Positions 1 through 5,468 of a stretch of 6,040 nt of DNA are shown here, in pieces. Below the pieces are notes generated by a model that was not told where the DNA came from, did no database searches, and worked only from the letters and a program-made list of their open reading frames with translations. Both the position numbers and the translations under genes were made by a program. Each line of letters starts with the position of its first letter. Position 1 is the first letter of the stretch. Origin of the DNA: Actinomycetes bacterium (GTDB lineage Bacteria > Actinomycetota > Actinomycetes > JAHEKZ01). The stretch is from NCBI GenBank assembly GCA_027117675.1, contig JAJAYM010000249.1, positions 1-6,040 on the forward strand, in the 5' to 3' direction.

Positions 1-2015
1 CGGTGGCGGCGATTCTCACCATCGAGCCGGGTGCCGAGGCGGCCGTGGCGGCGGCTCTGGGATCTGCAGCTGACGCTGTGGCCGTCGACTCGGTCGACTC
101 CGCGGTCGCGGCACTAAACCAGCTCAAGCGCGATGACGCCGGACGCGCAGGGATTCTGGTCGGTGGCGGTGAACGCTACGGCTCGACCGGTTGGCCGTCC
201 CTCCCCGCGTATGCCACCTACGCCGTCGACCTCGTCCAAGCTCCCGAGCAGGTGCGTCCTGCCCTGCGGCTCCTTCTGGAGCGCGTCGCCGTCGTTGCTG
301 GGTTAGACGAGGCACGCTCGCTGGTCGCGATCGAGGCGACCGTTACCGCGGTCACCCGAGACGGCGACCTGCTCGGAGCAGCGTTCGCTCAGGGCGGCTC
401 GTCACACGTGCCGAGCTTCCTGGAGATTCAGGCTGCCGTCGACGAGGCCAAGGAGCACCTGGTCGCGACGACCCATCGCAGTGAACGGCTCCGGTTCTCG
501 CTCACCCAGGCAACCGCGGCGGAGCAGGAGTCCCAGGACCGCGTCGACGGCGCCCTTGTCCGGCTCCATGAGTCTGATGCGCGGCTGTCGGCTGTCGCCG
601 AGCAGCTCGGCCAGCTCGGGTCTGCAGCGCGCTCGGCCGCCGCCGAGGCTGATCGTTTAAGGACGGCCATTGCTGCAGCGGTGCATCGCTACGACGAGGC
701 GCAGTCAACGTTAGACGAACTGCAAGGCCGACTCGTCGCGGCGCAGGAAGCACCAGAAGTTGGCGAGCCCGACACCGCGGCCCGCGACCAGTGTGCGGCG
801 GAACTGATCGTCACCCGCGAGGCAGAGACCGAGGCGCGGCTGGCCGTTCGCACCGGCGAAGAGCGAGCCAGGGCCCTCCACGGTCGCGCCGACCAGCTCG
901 AACGTGCGGCTCACGACGAGCGCGTCGCCCGCGAGCAGGCCCGGCAGCTGGCCGCGCGCGCCGAACGTGAGGCGAAGGTCGCTAGGGCCGTACTTCGTGC
1001 CTGCGATGTCGTCGCCAGCCGACTAGACCGGTCACTGCAGCTGGCGACCGCAGCACGCGCGGCGGCCGATCACGGGCGAACGGTTCTGGAAGCAGAGCTG
1101 CTTGATGTCAGGGCGAGCTCACGTGGCATCGCTGGTGAGCTCGAGCAGCTCACCGACTCGGTGCACCGAGACGAGGTCGCGCGCACGGAGCAGCGCCTGC
1201 GCATCGAGCAGATCGAAGCTCGGGCCATGGAGGAGTTCGGGGTCGACCTCGACGCGCTGATCGCCGAGTACGGTCCCGACCAGTTGGTGCCCCCGCTGCC
1301 GTTGGCGCCAGGGGAGGAGGAGTCCGACCCGCCCCGAGAGTCCGTGCCCTTTGTGCGCGCCGAGCAGGAGAAGCAGCTCAAGGGTGCCGAGCGGAACCTG
1401 GCCATCCTCGGCAAGGTGAACCCGTTGGCGTTGGAAGAGTTCTCCGCGACCGAAGAGCGCCACCAGTTCTTGACCGAGCAGTTGGAAGACTTGAAGAAGA
1501 CCAAGCGCGACTTGTACGAGATCGTGCGCGAGGTCGATCTCCGCGTCGAGCAGGTATTCACCGAGGCGTACCGCGATGTCGCTCGAGAGTTCGTCGACGT
1601 CTTCGCCAGGCTCTTCCCCGGCGGTGAAGGCCAGCTGGTGCTGACCGACCCGTCGGACATGTTGGCCACGGGAGTCGACATCGAAGCACGACCGCCAGGG
1701 AAGAAGATCAAGCGGCTCTCGCTGCTCTCCGGTGGTGAGCGGTCGCTGACGGCGGTTGCCTTCCTCATCGCGCTCTTCAAGGCGAGGCCAAGCCCGTTCT
1801 ATGTGCTGGACGAGGTGGAGGCCGCGCTGGATGACACCAACCTTGGTCGACTTCTTGACATCTACGAAGAACTCCGTGAGAACAGCCAGCTGATCATCAT
1901 CACGCACCAGAAGCGAACGATGGAGGTCGCCGACGCGCTCTACGGCGTCTCCATGCGCGGCGACGGCGTGAGCGCTGTCATCAGCCAACGCCTGCGCGAG
2001 GCTGAGTCTGCCTAA
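1..2015 (+). CDS. smc: Chromosome segregation ATPase SMC, C-terminal part (5' truncated by window)
   Basis: This is the C-terminal half of the SMC ATPase, which as a dimer with ScpA/ScpB organises and segregates the chromosome. Bases 1-2 finish a codon; the GTG at 3 is only the first whole codon, not a start. Counting from it, residues 1 to about 135 are hinge, ending near a Gly-Gly at 131-132. A long Glu/Arg/Ala-rich coiled coil runs from about 140 to 400. The C-terminal head begins near 454 (AERNLAILGKVNPLALEEF). It carries the ABC signature LSGGER (575-580), Walker B with catalytic Glu in FYVLDEVEAALDD (599-611; D603, E604) and the H-loop His635 in THQKRTME. The gene stops with TAA at 2013. 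About 670 residues from hinge to end matches a normal SMC of roughly 1,180, so nothing looks broken. The Walker A half lies upstream. Leucine codons 101, 219 and 237 are TTA, rare at this GC. Family identity is certain; the ScpAB partnership is family knowledge. Confidence 0.97.
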   Translation, partial: VAAILTIEPGAEAAVAAALGSAADAVAVDSVDSAVAALNQLKRDDAGRAGILVGGGERYGSTGWPSLPAYATYAVDLVQAPEQVRPALRLLLERVAVVAGLDEARSLVAIEATVTAVTRDGDLLGAAFAQGGSSHVPSFLEIQAAVDEAKEHLVATTHRSERLRFSLTQATAAEQESQDRVDGALVRLHESDARLSAVAEQLGQLGSAARSAAAEADRLRTAIAAAVHRYDEAQSTLDELQGRLVAAQEAPEVGEPDTAARDQCAAELIVTREAETEARLAVRTGEERARALHGRADQLERAAHDERVAREQARQLAARAEREAKVARAVLRACDVVASRLDRSLQLATAARAAADHGRTVLEAELLDVRASSRGIAGELEQLTDSVHRDEVARTEQRLRIEQIEARAMEEFGVDLDALIAEYGPDQLVPPLPLAPGEEESDPPRESVPFVRAEQEKQLKGAERNLAILGKVNPLALEEFSATEERHQFLTEQLEDLKKTKRDLYEIVREVDLRVEQVFTEAYRDVAREFVDVFARLFPGGEGQLVLTDPSDMLATGVDIEARPPGKKIKRLSLLSGGERSLTAVAFLIALFKARPSPFYVLDEVEAALDDTNLGRLLDIYEELRENSQLIIITHQKRTMEVADALYGVSMRGDGVSAVISQRLREAESA

Positions 2016-2054
2016 CGTCGGGCCCGGGTCGTGAGCTCGGATCCCTCGATGCTC

Positions 2055-2072
2055 TGAGAGACTCCGGCCGTG
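2055..2072 (+). promoter_or_regulatory. ftsY start region: in-frame stop, weak Shine-Dalgarno, GTG start
   Basis: An in-frame TGA at 2055-2057 makes GTG 2070 the first possible start of ftsY. GAGAG at 2056-2060, 9 nt upstream, is a weak Shine-Dalgarno. The 54-nt gap after smc has no clear terminator (only short GC palindromes such as GGGCCC at 2020-2025) and no obvious promoter. This is compatible with smc-ftsY co-transcription, which is inferred. Confidence 0.6.
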
Positions 2073-3224
2073 GAACTCATTGCCCTCGTCGTCGTCGTCG
2101 CCGTCGCCCTTGTGCTGGTCGTGGGAGGCGGGCTGCGCGCGTTCCGGTCAGGCCGCGGCTCGAAGTCGTCGGCCGATGCACCGATGCGCCCGACCCACGT
2201 GCGGGGGGTCGGCGATGACGCGACGGCGCCGCGGGACACCCCGAAGCGGACCATCGCGACGGTCGCTCTCCCCGATGACCTCGACGGTGGCGGCGACCTC
2301 ACGAGGGTGGAACGTCCGGCACCTGTCGCCGGGCGCATGGCGCGACTGCGCGAGCGGCTCGCCCGGTCCGGTGGCATGGGGCAGGGCATCGTTGCTCTGC
2401 TGTCGCGGTCGAACGTCGACCAGGCGACGTGGGAGGAGATCGAGGACTCCCTGATCGGAGCCGATGTCGGAGTGAGCGTTGCGGCCGAGGTCGTCGAGCG
2501 GCTCCGCGCCGCCATTCGGGCAGAGCCTGACGTGTCGCCGCGCGAGCTTCTGCGCATCGAGCTGCTAGATCTGGTCGAACCCGAAGCCAATCGCGCGCTG
2601 GCCGTCGAGGTGCCCGGCCGCCCTGCAGTGATCCTCGTCGTCGGGGTCAACGGCACCGGCAAGACGACGACCACCGGCAAGCTGGCGCGCGTCCTCGTGG
2701 CGGAGGACCGCGACGTAGTGCTCGGTGCCGCCGACACTTTCAGGGCCGCGGCGGCCGACCAGCTGCAGACCTGGGGGGACCGGGTTGGCGTCCCGGTGGT
2801 GCGTGGTCCAGAAGGTGGCGACCCGGCCAGTGTCGCGTTCGACGCCGTGACGGCCGCCATCGAGACCGAAGCAGACGTGCTGCTGGTCGACACCGCCGGA
2901 CGGCTGCACACCAAGACCGGCCTCATGGACGAGTTGGGCAAGGTCAAGCGGGTGATCGAGAAGAAGTCGCCGGTAGACGAGGTACTGCTGGTGATCGACG
3001 CCACCACCGGCCAGAACGGCATGGCGCAAGCCAGGGTGTTCTCCGAGGTGGTCGCGGTAACCGGTGTGGTGCTGACCAAGCTGGACGGCACCGCCAAGGG
3101 CGGCATCGTGCTGTCGGTGCAGCGTGAGCTCGGTGTACCGGTGAAGCTTGTCGGGTTGGGTGAGGGCCCGGACGACCTCGCGCCCTTCGACCCGGTCGTC
3201 TTCGTCGACGCGCTGCTGGGTTAG
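2070..3224 (+). CDS. ftsY: Signal recognition particle receptor FtsY
   Basis: FtsY is the SRP receptor GTPase. It docks Ffh-ribosome complexes at the membrane and hands nascent membrane proteins to the Sec translocon. The start is GTG 2070, fixed by an in-frame stop just upstream. Residues about 2-20 form a hydrophobic Val/Leu/Ala membrane segment followed by arginines. A polar linker runs to about 89, and the NG domain starts near residue 90 (MARLRERLARSGG). GTPase motifs are complete: G1 GVNGTGKTT (192-200), G2 DTFRAAAADQL, G3 DTAGR (274-278), G4 TKLDG (336-340) and the closing GLGEGPDDLAPF. Membrane attachment therefore looks anchored by a helix rather than by the long acidic domain of the E. 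coli protein; this is inferred from sequence. At 384 residues it is a normal size for an FtsY with a short N-terminus. It lies 54 nt after smc and 49 nt before the GNAT gene; its partner ffh is also in this window. Confidence 0.97.
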   Translation: MELIALVVVVAVALVLVVGGGLRAFRSGRGSKSSADAPMRPTHVRGVGDDATAPRDTPKRTIATVALPDDLDGGGDLTRVERPAPVAGRMARLRERLARSGGMGQGIVALLSRSNVDQATWEEIEDSLIGADVGVSVAAEVVERLRAAIRAEPDVSPRELLRIELLDLVEPEANRALAVEVPGRPAVILVVGVNGTGKTTTTGKLARVLVAEDRDVVLGAADTFRAAAADQLQTWGDRVGVPVVRGPEGGDPASVAFDAVTAAIETEADVLLVDTAGRLHTKTGLMDELGKVKRVIEKKSPVDEVLLVIDATTGQNGMAQARVFSEVVAVTGVVLTKLDGTAKGGIVLSVQRELGVPVKLVGLGEGPDDLAPFDPVVFVDALLG

Positions 3225-3261
3225 GTACGTGCGCGCCGATAACAGGTGAGGTCACCGGGGT

Positions 3262-3318
3262 GAGGGGATCGGGATGAGAGGACCGAGGGAGGGGATCCGC
3301 GTGGAGGCGATCGGGGTG
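3262..3318 (+). promoter_or_regulatory. Stacked ribosome binding sites and start codons of the GNAT gene
   Basis: Three in-frame starts each have their own purine-rich Shine-Dalgarno. ATG 3274 has GAGGGG at 3262-3267 (6-nt gap). GTG 3301 has GGAGGGG at 3288-3294 (6-nt gap). GTG 3316 has GGAGG at 3303-3307 (8-nt gap). The first and third modules are near-repeats: 3262-3278 and 3304-3320 agree at 14 of 17 positions. A fourth in-frame ATG at 3340 has GGGAGGG directly against it, too close for normal use. Sequence alone cannot choose; protein alignment favours a start at or before 3316. Confidence 0.5.
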
Positions 3319-3816
3319 ACGCAGGTTCGGCAGGGAGGGATGGACGATCTGCCGTGGATCCGCTCGTCGTGGCCCGACGCAGCCGACGTTCTGGAGCGTC
3401 ACCTCGTGGGCCAGCAAGCGGGCGGACAGGTGGTGCTGGTGGCGCGGAATGGCTCGCAGGCAGTGGGCTGCGTCGTGATCAGGTGGACGGGCATCGACAC
3501 CCCGGTGGCGCGGGCGAGTTTCCCCGAGGCACCTGAGGCGGCACATCTGTTTGTCCGCCGGGAGTCGAGAAACGGCGGCGTTGGAACCGCCTTGATGCGG
3601 TCAGCCGAGCAGCTCGTGGTGGCGCGCGGGTTTCACCAGCTGGTGCTGGCTGTCGGCCTGGAGAACCCCGGGGCGGCACGTTTGTACGAGCGTCTCGGCT
3701 ACCTGCGCAGCGGGATCGTCGAGCTGAGCGAGTACGACTACACCGATGCGAGCGGCATCGATCGGCACGCGGTTGAGTGGAACGAGTGCCGGGTGAAGGA
3801 AGCGCTCATCGGGTGA
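3274..3816 (+). CDS. GNAT-family N-acetyltransferase (substrate unknown)
   Basis: This is a Gcn5-related acetyltransferase that would move an acetyl group from acetyl-CoA to an amine; the substrate cannot be read from sequence. Numbering from ATG 3274 (180 aa), the fold begins around VTQVRQGGMDDLPWIR (15-30). The pyrophosphate-binding loop R/Q-x-x-G-x-G is R-N-G-G-V-G at 99-104. The C-terminal acetyl-CoA contact NPGAARLYERLGY (131-143) has the usual Tyr before the last strand. The stop is TGA at 3814. There is no signal peptide or membrane segment, so it should be cytosolic. The start could be ATG 3274, GTG 3301 (171 aa) or GTG 3316 (166 aa). The residues before VTQVRQG add little to the fold, so the later starts are quite possible. 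It lies 49 nt after ftsY on the same strand, so it may be read from the smc-ftsY transcript. No promoter is clear. Nothing links it to SRP function. Confidence 0.88.
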   Translation: MRGPREGIRVEAIGVTQVRQGGMDDLPWIRSSWPDAADVLERHLVGQQAGGQVVLVARNGSQAVGCVVIRWTGIDTPVARASFPEAPEAAHLFVRRESRNGGVGTALMRSAEQLVVARGFHQLVLAVGLENPGAARLYERLGYLRSGIVELSEYDYTDASGIDRHAVEWNECRVKEALIG

Positions 3817-3888
3817 GGGCTCGGCGGCGCACGACTCCGACGCGTGGCGGGACCTGACCGGGACACAGTCTGCTGCGTGTGCGGTGGT
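3817..3888. other. Convergent intergenic gap, no recognisable terminator
   Basis: These 72 nt lie between the converging stops of the GNAT and HNH genes, where a bidirectional terminator would be expected. I find only weak 4-bp arms (CACG/CGTG near 3829-3846; ACAC/GTGT near 3863-3880) and no U-run. Termination may be Rho-dependent, or the transcripts may overlap; both are inference. Confidence 0.5.
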
Positions 3889-5133
3889 CTAGGGGCCGCG
3901 CGGTTCGCTGACCAGTTGTTGATCGCGCGGCCCGCAGAAGGTCACGTCTAAGTCGCTATCCGCGGCGGTGACGCGGATTGCCCACCCGCCCTCGTGGACG
4001 AGCCGGTGGTGGAACCGGCAGAGCAAGACGGCGTTGTCGACGTCAGTGGCCCCACCGCGGGACCAAGGGACGACGTGGTGGGCGTCGGTGAAAGCCGGTG
4101 GCCTCGAGCAGCCAGGGAAGCGGCAGCCGCCGTCGCGGACAGCGAGCAGGCGCCGTTGGTGCGCTGAGAAGAGCCGCTGGCTGCGCCCCAGTGCCATGGG
4201 TGCGCCGTCGAGGTTGAGCAGAACCGGCAGGATCTCCGCGTCGCACGCGATACGGGCCACGCTGGTCGGGTGGAGTAGACCCTTGCCGCCGGGTGTGTGG
4301 AGCAGCTGCCCGGCAGGCGATGATCCCTGGGGCGCCCCGCCAACCAGCACCTGCAGGTGCGGTCGCTCGCCCCCGACCATGGGGAGCAGTCGGTGGTCGC
4401 AAGCGGCGCGGACGATGTCAGTCAGACCATCGGCTCGGCGCTGGGACGCAGTGCGCACGTCCTCCGGCCCGCTGGGGACCAGGTACGGCTCGAACGCGGC
4501 GGACAGGAGCGCAGCCGACTCAGCGTCGAGCAGGCCGTCGACGGCGGTCATGCCGTCGCGCATCAGTGACAGCGTGAGGTAGCGGCGCTCGAACTGTTGC
4601 TCGCACTCGGCCAGCGTGCCGTCGGGGTCGGCGACAAGACGCAGGTGTCGACCGGCGGTGCGGACGTCGGCGACCGAGGCGCACGCTGCCAGGTCGGAGA
4701 GAATGGCGACTGCCGCAGCCTGCTGATCGTCGGGGACCAGGCGTACGGCCCGCTCGATGGTGCGCAGGTGGTCGTAGGTGATCGTTCCCTCGCGCAGCTG
4801 CTCGGTGGGCGCGTCCAACAGGCCGCGGGCGGCACGCGCGAGCCGGACGCGCTCAGCGGCATCGCCGGCCGCGAGACCGAGAGCGCCACGGAGCCAGCTC
4901 GGGGTGCTGGCGGCACCGTGCAGCACCTCGCCGTCACCAGCGGCGTCGAAGGCAGCCACGGCCGTCAGCATCGTTGCGTCGACGGCGTCACGGAGCTGCT
5001 GGAGGCCGCCAACCCAGGCGGCACGCTCGTCAGGAGAGGCTGCCGGCAGCGCTGGGTCGTCGGGGCACGTCCACGCGCGGACGCGCTCGAGCACCTCGGC
5101 GAGCGGGGCCGGGAGTGGGTGGGGGCGAAACAT
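3889..5133 (-). CDS. DUF222 / HNH endonuclease domain protein (13E12 repeat family)
   Basis: This belongs to the actinobacterial family with an N-terminal DUF222 region and a C-terminal HNH nuclease domain, related to the REP13E12 proteins of Mycobacterium tuberculosis. From ATG 5133 (414 aa), DUF222 spans about 15-280; it includes TPSWLRGALGLAAGDAAERV and DGMTAVDGLLDAESAALL. The HNH domain spans about 335-385. C337 and C342 (CRFPGC) with C372 and H375 or H376 (LCRFHH) look like zinc ligands. H352/H353 in DAHHVVPWSRGG, N367 and H376 form the HNH core, so the nuclease centre appears intact. The frame is open to a TTG at 5238, adding 35 residues. I prefer ATG 5133 because the extension looks non-domain and ATG has an AAAGG Shine-Dalgarno 9 nt upstream. 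The gene converges on the GNAT gene across 72 nt and diverges from ffh. Cellular role and DNA target are not known to me; mobility is suspected for the family, but no transposon ends are visible here. L395 uses TTA. Confidence 0.93.
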   Translation of the reverse strand: MFRPHPLPAPLAEVLERVRAWTCPDDPALPAASPDERAAWVGGLQQLRDAVDATMLTAVAAFDAAGDGEVLHGAASTPSWLRGALGLAAGDAAERVRLARAARGLLDAPTEQLREGTITYDHLRTIERAVRLVPDDQQAAAVAILSDLAACASVADVRTAGRHLRLVADPDGTLAECEQQFERRYLTLSLMRDGMTAVDGLLDAESAALLSAAFEPYLVPSGPEDVRTASQRRADGLTDIVRAACDHRLLPMVGGERPHLQVLVGGAPQGSSPAGQLLHTPGGKGLLHPTSVARIACDAEILPVLLNLDGAPMALGRSQRLFSAHQRRLLAVRDGGCRFPGCSRPPAFTDAHHVVPWSRGGATDVDNAVLLCRFHHRLVHEGGWAIRVTAADSDLDVTFCGPRDQQLVSEPRGP

Positions 5134-5147
5134 GGGGGCGGACCTTT
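5131..5147 (-). promoter_or_regulatory. Ribosome binding site and ATG start of the DUF222/HNH gene
   Basis: On the minus strand, AAAGG (complement of 5143-5147) sits 9 nt before ATG 5133-5131. This supports the shorter 414-residue reading over the upstream TTG at 5238. The spacing is slightly long and the site moderate in strength. Confidence 0.5.
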
Positions 5148-5148
5148 C

Positions 5149-5196
5149 GATGACAACGGGATCTATGGACAGGCGGTGAGCTCTCGTTGTGTCATC
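5149..5196 (-). repeat. Imperfect inverted repeat upstream of the HNH ribosome binding site
   Basis: GATGACAAC at 5149-5157 and GTTGTGTCATC at 5186-5196 are inverted copies, differing by a 2-nt insertion, 28 nt apart. In minus-strand RNA they could form a 9-bp stem with a 2-nt bulge. The 3' arm would end 1-2 nt before the AAAGG ribosome binding site of the HNH gene. A second GTTGTC at 5200-5205 gives an alternative 6-bp partner for the same arm. Structure and regulatory role are inferred. Confidence 0.4.
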
Positions 5197-5231
5197 GGTG
5201 TTGTCGCCGTGTGTGATCCGCCTTCGAACGT

Positions 5232-5254
5232 AGGTCAAACGCTAGCGGTGACCT
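5232..5254. promoter_or_regulatory. Operator-like dyad AGGTCA-N11-TGACCT with internal CGCTAGCG
   Basis: AGGTCA (5232-5237) and TGACCT (5249-5254) are perfect 6-bp inverted arms. Between them lies the 8-bp palindrome CGCTAGCG (5240-5247), centred half a base away from the outer dyad. This looks like a dimeric regulator site rather than a terminator, because the inner palindrome leaves no loop and no U-run follows. It overlaps the minus-strand TTGACC that could be a -35 for the HNH gene and lies about 210 nt upstream of ffh. No regulator family is assigned. Confidence 0.4.
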
Positions 5255-5394
5255 CTGACAAGGTGCCGCGTTCGACTTAACCCCTGTGTAAATCGTCGGA
5301 GCCTTGACCCAGGCGTTGCCGCACGCCGCCCAACCTTCCCTACACATCACCGGGGAACCATGACCAGGTCGAATCTGAGTTGTTCGTAGACATC

Positions 5395-5424
5395 TTGGGA
5401 CCTTTGCTGAGGAGCCGTTACCCT
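5395..5424 (+). promoter_or_regulatory. Candidate ffh promoter
   Basis: TTGGGA (5395-5400) and TACCCT (5419-5424) are separated by 18 nt and resemble -35 and TAnnnT -10 boxes of a housekeeping actinobacterial promoter. Transcription would start near 5431, leaving a leader of about 35 nt before the GTG of ffh. The match is partial. Confidence 0.35.
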
Positions 5425-5454
5425 CGTGAGGTCATCTCGCACTGCCGGCTAGAC

Positions 5455-5468
5455 GAAGGTTGCCCGTG
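5455..5468 (+). promoter_or_regulatory. ffh ribosome binding site and GTG start
   Basis: GAAGG at 5455-5459 stands 6 nt before GTG 5466-5468, ideal spacing. An in-frame TGA at 5427-5429 excludes any longer N-terminus. The only other nearby options are TTG 5460 and CTG 5442, which lack this spacing. Confidence 0.75.

Larger units (their letters stand above)
5134..5465. other. 332-nt divergent intergenic region between the HNH gene and ffh
   Basis: This region must hold the promoters of the HNH gene (leftward) and ffh (rightward). I see no convincing protein gene in it. It contains an inverted repeat at 5149-5196, an operator-like dyad at 5232-5254, five TGACC/GGTCA half-sites (starting at 5233, 5249, 5305, 5361 and 5430), a candidate ffh promoter at 5395-5424 and the ffh ribosome binding site. 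A minus-strand TTGACC (complement of 5233-5238) resembles a -35 for the HNH gene, but no good -10 follows at 16-18 nt. A TTGACC at 5304-5309 on the plus strand also lacks a matching -10. Confidence 0.6.

Noticed and set aside
1070..1988. Long antisense frames opposite the smc head
   Set aside because: They mirror the codon pattern of smc and have no recognisable motifs or ribosome binding site.
2088..2099. GTC trinucleotide run at the 5' end of ftsY
   Set aside because: Only about four perfect units, in frame and encoding valines of the membrane segment; ordinary codon use explains it.
2012..3106. 364-codon open frame antisense to ftsY
   Set aside because: It is Ser/Thr/Arg-rich low-complexity protein with no domain, a typical antisense shadow of GC-biased codons. 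The plus strand clearly encodes FtsY.
4597..5280. 227-codon plus-strand frame opposite the HNH gene
   Set aside because: The minus strand has a full DUF222/HNH domain set; the plus frame has no family resemblance.
3835..5301. 8-bp inverted pair CTCCGACG (3835-3842) and CGTCGGAG (5294-5301) flanking the HNH gene
   Set aside because: It looks like possible element ends, but the match does not extend. An 8-mer pair between flanks of this size is expected by chance about once every two or three tries, and no target duplication is visible.
5353..5381. GGGAAC followed by GTT as an ECF-type sigma factor promoter
   Set aside because: The spacing to GTT is 20 nt, outside the usual 16-19, and no better second box is present.
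5360..5389. Nine-codon reading frame (MTRSNLSCS) upstream of ffh as a leader peptide
   Set aside because: Its GGGGA is only 3 nt from the ATG, and the better ffh promoter candidate lies downstream, so it may not be transcribed.
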